Assembly: GCA_964487395.1 (NCBI GenBank)
Contig: CAZAQH010000094.1
Span: 1 to 6,838, forward strand
DNA from: RGIG8767 sp964487395
GTDB lineage: Bacteria > Bacillota > Clostridia > Lachnospirales > Lachnospiraceae
DNA: 6,838 bases
Direction: 5' to 3'
The translations under genes and the position numbers were made by a program. Shown here in pieces: positions 1-5,251 of the stretch. Under the pieces are notes generated by a model. It was not told where the DNA came from and ran no database searches. It saw only the letters and a program-made list of their open reading frames with translations. Positions within the stretch are counted from its first letter, which is position 1, and each line of letters starts with the position of its first letter.

Positions 1-1
1 T

Positions 2-41
2 GGAATCTCAGAAGCCAGATAAACAGAGGCTTAGAGATTCC
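2..41 (+). other. Stem-loop just upstream of yhbY, no U-tract
   Basis: GGAATCTC (2-9) pairs perfectly with GAGATTCC (34-41), and AAGCC (12-16) with GGCTT (28-32). A small AG/A internal bulge separates the two helices and the loop is an 11-nt A-rich stretch. No T-run follows, so it does not look like an intrinsic terminator. It ends 21 nt before the yhbY Shine-Dalgarno sequence. It could be an mRNA processing or stability element between an upstream gene (commonly obgE in this neighbourhood, not visible here) and yhbY. It could also be the remnant of a longer leader cut by the window edge. The fold is seen in the sequence; the role is inference. Confidence 0.5.
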
Positions 42-62
42 GAGAGTCTATTACAAAGGAAT

Positions 63-66
63 GGAG
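63..66 (+). promoter_or_regulatory. Ribosome binding site that decides the yhbY start
   Basis: GGAG at 63-66 lies 6 nt before the ATG at 73. The in-frame ATG at 61 has AAAGGA directly abutting it with no spacer, so it is a poor start. The reading frame stays open to the window edge, so frame alone does not settle the start; the Shine-Dalgarno spacing and family length favour 73. Confidence 0.6.
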
Positions 67-72
67 AAATAT

Positions 73-363
73 ATGACAAGTAAACAAAGATCATATTTAA
101 AAAGTCTGGCAAGTGTATTAGATCCTATTTTTCAGGTTGGAAAGTCTTCTATTACACCGGAATTTACAGAAGCCATAAGAGAATCTTTTAACACACATGA
201 ATTAATTAAAATTGCAGTTCTTAAAAATTGTATGGATGACCCAAAAGAAATCGCATCCATATTAGCAGACAGAACGCAGGCTCAGGTAGTTCAGGTAATA
301 GGAAAAAAGATTGTACTTTACAAACCGGATAAAGATCATCCAAAGATTATGCTTCCAAAATAA
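73..363 (+). CDS. yhbY: YhbY/YqeI-type CRM-domain RNA-binding protein
   Basis: This is a 96-residue single CRM-domain protein of the YhbY (E. coli) / YqeI (B. subtilis) family, which associates with precursors of the 50S ribosomal subunit and is thought to aid assembly. Seen: an N-terminal MTSKQRSYLKSLA helix, the PIFQVGK loop at residues 18-24, ELIKIAVLKNC in the middle, and the VVQVIGKKIVLYKP strand pair near the C-terminus. Length matches the family (about 97 aa). The start at 73 is preferred over the in-frame ATG at 61 because GGAG sits 6 nt upstream. Oddity: the family's GKGG (GxxG) RNA-contact loop reads GKSS at residues 23-26. It is the first gene of the visible operon, 36 nt before nadD, in a position often shared with obgE upstream in Bacillota. 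Confidence 0.92.
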   Translation: MTSKQRSYLKSLASVLDPIFQVGKSSITPEFTEAIRESFNTHELIKIAVLKNCMDDPKEIASILADRTQAQVVQVIGKKIVLYKPDKDHPKIMLPK

Positions 364-399
364 ATAAGTCAATTAATATAAAACAGGAGCTGGGGATTT

Positions 400-1029
400 A
401 TGTTAAAGAGTGATAAAAGAGTAGGAATTATTGGTGGAACCTTTAATCCCATACATTTAGGACATTTGATTTTAGCTGAACATGCTTATGAAGAATATAA
501 TTTAGATGAAATACTGTTTATTCCATCCGGGATTTCTTATTTTAAAGATACTAGAACTGTTCTTGATAAGAAAAAACGTATCACTTTAACGGGAGAAGCA
601 ATAGAAGACAATCCTCATTTTGCACTTTCGACAATAGAAGCAGACAGACCTGGGAATTCATACACCTGTGAAACGTTAGTTGAACTTAAAAGAATGAATC
701 CAAATGCACAATATTTTTTAATTATAGGAGCTGATTCTTTATTTGAAATAGAATCATGGAAAGAACCGGAGAGTATATTAAAAAACGCTATTATACTTGC
801 TGCAGTCAGAAATGACCAGGGGACAGAAGCCTTACAGCAAAAAGCGGATGAATTAATGAAAAAATATCAATCAGAAATTCATGTACTTGCATGTCCACAT
901 ATTGATATTTCTTCTACTGATATTAGAAATCGTATCAAAGAAGGAAAAAGTATTCGATATATGGTAACAGAACAGACTGAAAAATATATCAAAAAACATA
1001 ATTTATATCAAGAAGAGGTAGAGGCTTAA
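400..1029 (+). CDS. nadD: Nicotinate-nucleotide adenylyltransferase
   Basis: NadD transfers AMP from ATP to nicotinate mononucleotide, giving deamido-NAD in the common late step of NAD synthesis in the cytosol. The 209-residue protein has the nucleotidyltransferase signature GGTFNPIHLGH at residues 12-22 (the HxGH ATP-binding motif is H19-H22) and the second ATP-contact motif SSTDIR at 171-176. FLIIGADS near the middle is also typical of NadD, and the length is usual for bacterial NadD. AGGAG at 385-389 lies 10 nt before the ATG, with a further GGGG closer. The gene is 36 nt after yhbY, and its TAA stop directly abuts the ATG of yqeK, so the two are probably translated as a coupled pair. Nothing is missing or broken. 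Confidence 0.97.
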   Translation: MLKSDKRVGIIGGTFNPIHLGHLILAEHAYEEYNLDEILFIPSGISYFKDTRTVLDKKKRITLTGEAIEDNPHFALSTIEADRPGNSYTCETLVELKRMNPNAQYFLIIGADSLFEIESWKEPESILKNAIILAAVRNDQGTEALQQKADELMKKYQSEIHVLACPHIDISSTDIRNRIKEGKSIRYMVTEQTEKYIKKHNLYQEEVEA

Positions 1030-1620
1030 ATGAAATCGGAAGATATTCAATCTCTTTTATCTGAAAAACTTGACAAAAAAAGATATCAACATACATTAGG
1101 GGTAGCATTTACGGCGTCAGCGCTTGCCATGTGTTATGGAATGGATATGGAACAGGCATATTTAGCAGGACTGCTTCATGATTGTGCAAAAAGTATGAGT
1201 GCTGATGAATTAATAAAATCATGTAAAAAATATAATTTAGAAGTATCCGAGATTGAGAAAAAAAATACAGCATTGCTTCATGCAAAGGTTGGAAGTGTAC
1301 TGGCGAAGGAACAATATGGAATAACAGATACAGCAATTCAATCGGCAATTTTTTATCATACAACCGGACATCCAAAAATGTCTGAACTTGAGAAAATCAT
1401 ATTTATTTCGGATTATATTGAACCATTACGCAATCATGATACTGACTTAAAAAAAATAAGAACAACAGCATTTCATGATTTGGATTTATGTTTATGTTAT
1501 ATACTAAGAAACACCGTAGAATACCTACAAAAATCAGGCAAAGCAATTGACACTATGACAGAGTTAACATATGAATATTATAAGGATAAGGAAGTAAAAT
1601 ATGAATCAAACATCAATTGA
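1030..1620 (+). CDS. yqeK: YqeK-type HD-domain Ap4A hydrolase
   Basis: YqeK proteins are metal-dependent HD-domain hydrolases that split diadenosine tetraphosphate symmetrically into two ADP, a route known in Gram-positive bacteria that lack ApaH. The 196-residue protein shows the metal-ligand set expected of the family: H21 (HTLGV), H50-D51 in LLHDCAK, H84 (LLHAKVG), H110 in FYHTTGHPKM, and D128 in ISDYIEP. Its start codon abuts the nadD stop, with AGAGG at 1020-1024 lying 5 nt upstream inside nadD. Its last 20 nt overlap rsfS. The tight placement between nadD and rsfS is the standard Bacillota arrangement and suggests co-expression of NAD and dinucleotide metabolism with ribosome control. 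The older label nicotinate-nucleotide adenylyltransferase-associated HD protein refers to this same family. Confidence 0.93.
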   Translation: MKSEDIQSLLSEKLDKKRYQHTLGVAFTASALAMCYGMDMEQAYLAGLLHDCAKSMSADELIKSCKKYNLEVSEIEKKNTALLHAKVGSVLAKEQYGITDTAIQSAIFYHTTGHPKMSELEKIIFISDYIEPLRNHDTDLKKIRTTAFHDLDLCLCYILRNTVEYLQKSGKAIDTMTELTYEYYKDKEVKYESNIN

Positions 1621-1963
1621 CATTATTAAAACAGTAGTATCCGCATTAGAAGAAAAGAAGGCAGAAGATATTACGATATTAGATATAAGTGAAGTTTCGG
1701 TAATGGCTGATTATTTTTTAATTGCCAGCGGAAGTAATATTAATCAGGTCCATGCTCTTTGTGATAATGTAGAAAAAGAAATGTTAAAAAAAGAAATCAA
1801 ATGTCGTCAGACAGAAGGATATCAGAATGGAAATTGGATTTTAATGGATTATGGTGATTTTATCATCCATATTTTTGATAAAGAGAATCGATTCTTTTAT
1901 GATTTGGAAAGAATCTGGCGTGATGGAAAAGAAATAAAAATAGAAGATTTAAAAGAATTATAA
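1601..1963 (+). CDS. rsfS: Ribosomal silencing factor RsfS (Iojap family)
   Basis: RsfS (YbeB/Iojap, DUF143) binds ribosomal protein uL14 on the large subunit and blocks joining with the 30S subunit, lowering translation in starvation or stationary phase. The 120-residue protein is full length and shows the family hallmarks: an N-terminal helix with LEEKKAEDITILDISE, the VSVMADYFLIASGSNINQV segment at about residues 32-50, EGYQNGNWILMDYGDFIIHIF at about 71-91, and a terminal FYDLERIW. The ATG at 1601 lies inside the end of yqeK. AAGGA at 1588-1592, 8 nt upstream, serves it, so translation is probably coupled. It is the last gene of the operon and is followed 8 nt later by a strong terminator hairpin. 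Confidence 0.96.
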   Translation: MNQTSIDIIKTVVSALEEKKAEDITILDISEVSVMADYFLIASGSNINQVHALCDNVEKEMLKKEIKCRQTEGYQNGNWILMDYGDFIIHIFDKENRFFYDLERIWRDGKEIKIEDLKEL

Positions 1964-1971
1964 AAATAAAA

Positions 1972-2012
1972 GCCATTATCATTTATTCAACGAAATGATA
2001 ATGGCATTTTTT
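1972..2012 (+). terminator. Bidirectional intrinsic terminator between rsfS and lexA
   Basis: A perfect 13-bp stem is formed by GCCATTATCATTT (1972-1984) and AAATGATAATGGC (1993-2005), with an 8-nt loop. On the plus strand it is followed by A then six T (2007-2012), ending the yhbY-rsfS operon. On the minus strand the same stem is followed by TTTTATTTTTA (complement of 1961-1971), so it can also end lexA, whose stop is about 40 nt away. Convergent genes sharing one hairpin is a common economy. Confidence 0.93.
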
Positions 2013-2047
2013 GTGATAGTAACATGCAACAAAGTATGTATTAATTA

Positions 2048-2668
2048 TTAATGATATAAACGAAAAACCCCAAATACTTTACCAAGAATCTGGCAGTCGT
2101 CTACAATAATTGGATCCATATCATCATTTTCCGGCTGTAAACGAATGTGGTCTTTTTCTTTATAAAAGGTCTTAACTGTCGCTGAGTCATCAATTAAGGC
2201 TACTACAGTATCACCATTTCTGGCAGTATTGCATGCCTGAACAAAAATCTGATCGCCACTAAAGATACCCGCATTAATCATGGAATCACCTTTTACTTTT
2301 AAAACAAAGGATGGATCTCCGGAAGGAATCATTTCAGCAGGAACAGGGAAATAACCGGAAATATTTTCTTCTGCCAGAATAGGAGAGCCTGCAGCTACGG
2401 TTCCAATAATCGGAACGCTTGTCATTTCAGTGCGAACCATTTGAAAATTATCATCACATATTTCAATTGCACGTGGCTTAGTAGGATCTCTTCTTATATA
2501 ACCGTTCTTTTCTAAAGTCTCTAAGTGAGAATGAACAGAAGAAGTAGAACGTAAATTAACAGCTTCACAAATCTCACGTACTGCAGGCGGATACCCTCTT
2601 TTTAAGATTTCTTCCTTAATATATTCTAAAATTTCTTTTTGTTTTGATGTGATTTTGCCATATCCCAT
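2048..2668 (-). CDS. lexA: SOS repressor LexA
   Basis: LexA represses DNA-damage genes and cleaves itself when RecA filaments form on single-stranded DNA. The 206-residue protein has an N-terminal winged-helix DNA-binding domain (residues 1-70, with PPAVREICEAVNLRSTSSVHSHL as the helix-turn-helix region) and a C-terminal S24 peptidase domain. The Ala-Gly cleavage site is A93-G94 in VAAGSP. The catalytic dyad is S129 (GDSM) and K166 (ATVKTFY). Spacing between cleavage site, Ser and Lys matches E. coli LexA (84/85, 119, 156). GGGGGA (complement of 2677-2682) lies 8 nt before the start. It is divergent from a YneA-like division inhibitor, the same arrangement as dinR/lexA-yneA in Bacillus. LexA boxes in the shared intergenic region imply autoregulation. 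Confidence 0.97.
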   Translation of the reverse strand: MGYGKITSKQKEILEYIKEEILKRGYPPAVREICEAVNLRSTSSVHSHLETLEKNGYIRRDPTKPRAIEICDDNFQMVRTEMTSVPIIGTVAAGSPILAEENISGYFPVPAEMIPSGDPSFVLKVKGDSMINAGIFSGDQIFVQACNTARNGDTVVALIDDSATVKTFYKEKDHIRLQPENDDMDPIIVDDCQILGKVFGVFRLYH

Positions 2669-2702
2669 ACAATATATCCCCCAATCATTTTCTATTTAAT
2701 TT

Positions 2703-2732
2703 AGTATAACACAGTTTGAATAAAAAAAGCAA
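2703..2732 (-). promoter_or_regulatory. Probable lexA promoter (extended -10)
   Basis: On the minus strand, TGTTATACT (complement of 2703-2711) is an extended -10 element, with TTGCTT (complement of 2727-2732) as a weak -35 at an 18-nt spacing. Transcription would begin near 2696, giving a leader of about 28 nt before lexA. A less good alternative is TTGGAA (complement of 2740-2745) with TATTCA (2717-2722) at 17 nt, whose -35 would overlap the LexA box at 2743-2756. Confidence 0.55.
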
Positions 2733-2742
2733 ACATATATTC

Positions 2743-2756
2743 CAAATATTTGTTCG
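2743..2756 (-). promoter_or_regulatory. LexA box 1, lexA-proximal
   Basis: The minus strand reads CGAACAAATATTTG, which matches the Gram-positive SOS box CGAACRNRYGTTYG at 13 of 14 positions (A in place of the G of the right half). It lies about 10 nt upstream of the predicted lexA -35, and about 18 nt upstream of the -35 of the divergent gene. This is a likely LexA operator for autoregulation. The match is seen; binding is inferred. Confidence 0.72.
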
Positions 2757-2774
2757 ATTTTTTTGCAAAATCTA

Positions 2775-2803
2775 TTGACAATAGAATATGTGTTCTATAT
2801 AAT
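2775..2803 (+). promoter_or_regulatory. Perfect consensus promoter for the yneA-like gene
   Basis: TTGACA at 2775-2780 and TATAAT at 2798-2803 are separated by exactly 17 nt, a full match to the sigma-A/sigma-70 consensus. Transcription should begin near 2810, giving a leader of about 40 nt. Such a strong promoter in front of a division inhibitor makes sense only if tightly repressed. A LexA box fills the spacer and another lies just past the start site. Confidence 0.92.
2782..2797 (+). promoter_or_regulatory. LexA box 2, inside the promoter spacer
   Basis: TAGAATATGTGTTCTA has TAGAA/TTCTA arms and reads GAAT-N4-GTTC, one change from the GAAC-N4-GTTC core of Gram-positive LexA operators. It occupies the 17-nt spacer between -35 and -10 almost exactly, so bound LexA would exclude RNA polymerase. 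Confidence 0.78.
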
Positions 2804-2814
2804 AAACATAAAAA

Positions 2815-2828
2815 AGAACGCTTGTTCT
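2815..2828 (+). promoter_or_regulatory. LexA box 3, at the start of the transcript
   Basis: AGAACGCTTGTTCT contains a perfect GAAC-N4-GTTC core with flanking A/T symmetry. It sits at about +5 to +18 relative to the predicted start site of the yneA-like gene. Its centre is 32 nt from box 2 and box 2 is 40 nt from box 1, roughly three and four helical turns, so LexA dimers could lie on the same face of the DNA. Confidence 0.85.
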
Positions 2829-2840
2829 GAATGTATGTTT

Positions 2841-2846
2841 GGAGGA
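2841..2846 (+). promoter_or_regulatory. Ribosome binding site that decides the yneA-like start
   Basis: GGAGGA lies 4 nt before the ATG at 2851. It overlaps an in-frame TTG at 2839, which therefore cannot be the start. Confidence 0.85.
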
Positions 2847-2850
2847 TGTT

Positions 2851-3204
2851 ATGAAAAAGACGAAGAAGAATAAATGGAAGAGTCCACGATATAGACAACT
2901 TATTATGAGAAGAGTTATGGCAGCATTATTTGTTTTTGCCTTGACTATATTAGTTACATTTAAGGTTACAGGTTTCTTTTCAAATGCGAAAGGAAACGAA
3001 CCAAATTATTATAAATATTATACGAGTATTACAATCATGCCAGGTGATAGCCTTTCAAGCCTTGCATCAGTTCATATGGATGAGCATTTTGAATCCTCAC
3101 AAAATTTTATTGAAGAAGTTAAAATTGTTAATGGATTAGAAGATGACTCACTTACGGCAGGAATGAATCTGGTTATTCCATATTATTCATCCGATTTTAA
3201 ATAG
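2851..3204 (+). CDS. yneA: YneA-like SOS cell-division inhibitor, membrane-anchored LysM protein
   Basis: This is a 117-residue protein with a very basic N-terminus (K/R-rich, residues 2-21), a single membrane segment at about 22-37 (VMAALFVFALTILVTF), a short linker, and a LysM-type peptidoglycan-binding domain at about 60-111 (TIMPGDSLSSLAS ... VKIVNGLEDDSLTAGMNLVIPYY). The basic-in topology predicts an outside LysM domain. In B. subtilis and relatives, YneA has this same size, topology and domain, is divergent from lexA, and delays septation during the SOS response. Function here is inferred from architecture, position and the three LexA boxes. LysM proteins diverge fast, so a different SOS-induced envelope role cannot be excluded. 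The start at 2851 has GGAGGA just upstream; the in-frame TTG at 2839 is not used. Confidence 0.85.
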   Translation: MKKTKKNKWKSPRYRQLIMRRVMAALFVFALTILVTFKVTGFFSNAKGNEPNYYKYYTSITIMPGDSLSSLASVHMDEHFESSQNFIEEVKIVNGLEDDSLTAGMNLVIPYYSSDFK

Positions 3205-3233
3205 ACAATCCCTATTCATCGCACCCCATAAAT

Positions 3234-3272
3234 AAACAGATGCTTACGAAACTATTCGAAAGCATCTGTTTT
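3234..3272 (+). terminator. Bidirectional hairpin terminator between yneA-like and xerS-like genes
   Basis: AAACAGATGCTT (3234-3245) pairs perfectly with AAGCATCTGTTT (3260-3271). Inside, CGAA (3247-3250) pairs with TTCG (3255-3258) after one A-A mismatch, leaving an ACTA loop. The plus-strand T-run is short (TTTT, 3269-3272). On the minus strand the stem ends in TGTTTATTTATG. It lies between the convergent stops at 3204 and 3296, so it probably serves both genes, although the U-tract is weaker than that of the rsfS terminator. Confidence 0.85.
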
Positions 3273-3295
3273 GCCGTTTATTGGATTTAATAAAT

Positions 3296-4351
3296 TTAAG
3301 GTTCGCGAAGCTTGATGACATTGGCTGCTTTTCGCTTATGCTCGTCTTTCATAGCGGCATAGTGACGTTTGGTAGTGTTAACATCTTTATGTCCGAGGAC
3401 ATCGGCTACCAGGTAAATATCACCGGTTTCCTGATAAAGATTTGTACCAAAGGTACTGCGAAGTTTATGAGGTGTAATTTTTTTTAGATTATTAACAAGT
3501 AAAGCATATTTTTTGACAAGCTTTTCAACGCTTCTAACGGTAATTCGTCTGTTCTGAATGGATAAAAACAGGGCATTTTCGTGACCGTCTAAAGGAATAA
3601 TCATATTTCGTTCATCCAGATAATCTAAGAGTGCCTTTCTTACTTCATCACCAAAGTAGACAACATCTTCATAACCACCTTTTCGACGGATTTTAATGCC
3701 CATATTATCAAAATCAACATCATGAATATCAAGACCAACACATTCAGACACACGGATTCCGGTACCAAGTAGAAGAGTAAGCAGTGCAAGGTCACGAATT
3801 TTTGTTTTTTCGTGAAAATTCTGTTGTTGTTTTGTGAGATTTGTTCCTTCTTCGACCTGATCTAATAATATGGCGACTTCATTTGGGTCTAACCGGATAA
3901 TCTCTTTTTCATGAAGTTTTGGCATCGGAACAAGTGAGGGCGGATTAGTTTCAATTATTTCATTACGGAAGAAAAAGTGATAAAAACTTCTAAGAGAAGC
4001 AAGCTTTCTGCTTTTTCCTCGTTCTTCATTCATTATTTCATCATCATCATGATTGTGATACAGTGATAAATATTCAAGATATTCTTCTATGTCTTCACGT
4101 TTGATCTGATCAAGTACAGACAGTGGAATGTCTTTCATTTCAAATTTTTGACAATATGAATTATTTTTTTGCATGTATTCAAAAAATACTCGCAAATCAT
4201 AAGCATATGCGATTTTTGTACGGGAAGACATCGTATCATTCATTCCACGAAAAAACATTTTACAGAAGGATGGAAGAGTATCCAGTAATGCTCGTAATTT
4301 TTCAATATTCTTTTTATTTACTTCATCATGATAATTTCTGTTGTTTTCCAT
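3296..4351 (-). CDS. xerS: XerS-like tyrosine recombinase
   Basis: This is a full-length 351-residue tyrosine recombinase. The N-terminal core-binding domain spans about residues 20-135 and the catalytic domain about 150-345. All active-site residues are present: R200 (GTGIRVSE), K224 (RKGG), H295 and R298 (HKLR), H321 (LGHKD), and nucleophile Y331 (KRHYAAM). It is longer than XerC/XerD (about 300 aa). Features such as DIPLSVLDQIKREDIEEYL and SVEKLVKKY recall XerS, the single recombinase that resolves chromosome dimers at dif in streptococci and lactococci. AAGGA (complement of 4359-4363) sits 7 nt before the start. It follows ttcA by 19 nt in the same direction, probably one operon. No excisionase, attachment repeats or phage genes surround it, so a chromosomal housekeeping role is more likely than an integrase role. 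The XerS sub-assignment is from memory, not alignment. Confidence 0.85.
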   Translation of the reverse strand: MENNRNYHDEVNKKNIEKLRALLDTLPSFCKMFFRGMNDTMSSRTKIAYAYDLRVFFEYMQKNNSYCQKFEMKDIPLSVLDQIKREDIEEYLEYLSLYHNHDDDEIMNEERGKSRKLASLRSFYHFFFRNEIIETNPPSLVPMPKLHEKEIIRLDPNEVAILLDQVEEGTNLTKQQQNFHEKTKIRDLALLTLLLGTGIRVSECVGLDIHDVDFDNMGIKIRRKGGYEDVVYFGDEVRKALLDYLDERNMIIPLDGHENALFLSIQNRRITVRSVEKLVKKYALLVNNLKKITPHKLRSTFGTNLYQETGDIYLVADVLGHKDVNTTKRHYAAMKDEHKRKAANVIKLREP

Positions 4352-4370
4352 TTTATTTTCCTTTTTGAGC

Positions 4371-5093
4371 CTATTTTAAATAATTCCAGCCTTTTATAGA
4401 ACTGTTTTTAATTGCAGTGAACATGCGGGCTTTTACACCTTTATTTTCTCGATTTAACTGTTTTAATAGAACTCCCGCATATTCGCGTTTGGTATTACCG
4501 TCAGCCGGGCATGGACTTTTAACAACCGGGAGTTCGTATTTATGCACAAAGCCTATAACATCTGCTTCATCTACATAAATAAGCGGTCTGATTACGGTTA
4601 CTTCCATACGGTCTAAATAAGTAACAGGAGAGAAGGTGTGGAATCTTCCTTCGTATAAAAGGGATAATAGCATTGTTTTTACTACGTCATCCTTATGATG
4701 TGCATAGGCTACTTTATTACAGCCCATTTCCTTCATGGCTTCATTTAGAGCACCTTTTCGCATTTTAGAACAAAGTGCACAGGGATTGTCCTCTTTTCGG
4801 TCATCAAAAATGATTTTACCGATGTCTGTTTTTACTATTTTGTATTCAACATTTAATTTTTCACAAAGTTCTATAATATTATCAAGATTTAGATTTTGAA
4901 AGCCAAGATCCACGGTGATGGCACATAACTCAAATTTCTTGGGATAAAATCGCTGTAATCCCTGCATGGCATATAAAAGAGCCAGACTGTCTTTTCCACC
5001 GGAGATACCAACTGCAATTTTATCATTTTCTTCAATCATGTCGTAATCATCAATGGCTTTACGAACATAACTTAATAATTGTTGTAATTTCAT
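4371..5093 (-). CDS. ttcA: TtcA-type tRNA 2-thiocytidine synthetase (PP-loop, Fe-S)
   Basis: TtcA thiolates cytidine 32 in the anticodon loop of some tRNAs, activating the base with ATP and using a [4Fe-4S] cluster. The 240-residue protein has the PP-loop SGGKDS at residues 31-36, the C105-x-x-C108 pair (CALC), the AHHKDDVVKTM segment at 131-141, and a third cysteine C195 in SPCPADG. These correspond to the three cluster ligands of E. coli TtcA. TilS (lysidine synthetase) shares the PP-loop but not the cysteine set. An in-frame ATG at 5165 would add 24 residues, but the predicted -10 lies downstream of it (5133-5138). GAGGA (complement of 5101-5105) sits 7 nt before the ATG at 5093, so 5093 is chosen. 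It is the first gene of a pair with the XerS-like recombinase. The exact tRNA targets here are unknown. Confidence 0.85.
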   Translation of the reverse strand: MKLQQLLSYVRKAIDDYDMIEENDKIAVGISGGKDSLALLYAMQGLQRFYPKKFELCAITVDLGFQNLNLDNIIELCEKLNVEYKIVKTDIGKIIFDDRKEDNPCALCSKMRKGALNEAMKEMGCNKVAYAHHKDDVVKTMLLSLLYEGRFHTFSPVTYLDRMEVTVIRPLIYVDEADVIGFVHKYELPVVKSPCPADGNTKREYAGVLLKQLNRENKGVKARMFTAIKNSSIKGWNYLK

Positions 5094-5132
5094 AAAAAAG
5101 TCCTCATTTCTGTTTGATAAGTCGTTCTTCTC

Positions 5133-5162
5133 ATTATACACATATTTTCCACCTTTTTTCAT
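5133..5162 (-). promoter_or_regulatory. Predicted ttcA promoter
   Basis: On the minus strand, TATAAT (complement of 5133-5138) is a perfect -10, with ATGAAA (complement of 5157-5162) as a weaker -35 at 18 nt. The expected start site near 5126 is downstream of the ATG at 5165, which rules that codon out for this transcript. Confidence 0.6.
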
Positions 5163-5169
5163 CATTTTT

Positions 5170-5199
5170 CTGTTATCATAATGAAAAAAATGGTATACT
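5170..5199 (+). promoter_or_regulatory. Predicted promoter of the AI-2E family gene (extended -10)
   Basis: TGGTATACT at 5191-5199 is an extended -10 (TGn plus TATACT). The -35 is weak (CTGTTA at 5170-5175, 18-nt spacing), which an extended -10 can offset. The promoter lies back-to-back with the predicted ttcA promoter. Confidence 0.5.
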
Positions 5200-5251
5200 T
5201 TTAAAAGAATATAGATTTAGATAAAAATAAATATTTACAGGAGCAGATTAA

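Noticed and set aside
1109..1375. 88-codon open frame on the minus strand inside yqeK
   Set aside because: It lies antisense to a gene with a complete family motif set, has no domain signature and no clear ribosome binding site.
1880..1900. AGAATCGATTCT palindrome in rsfS as an operator
   Set aside because: It has a 2-nt gap between half-sites instead of 4, and lies within a conserved coding segment.
2412..2424. GGAACGCTTGTCA inside lexA resembling LexA box 3
   Set aside because: The right half is GTCA in place of GTTC, and the sequence encodes conserved LexA residues (about 83-88); a coding coincidence.
3246..3259. CGAA-ACTA-TTCG palindrome as a possible LexA box
   Set aside because: The half-site spacing is wrong for CGAAC-N4-GTTCG and it forms the top of a clear terminator hairpin.
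3296..4351. Integrase of a mobile element
   Set aside because: No excisionase, phage or conjugation genes, tRNA target or flanking direct repeats are present; the gene sits in an operon with ttcA among core genes and resembles XerS.
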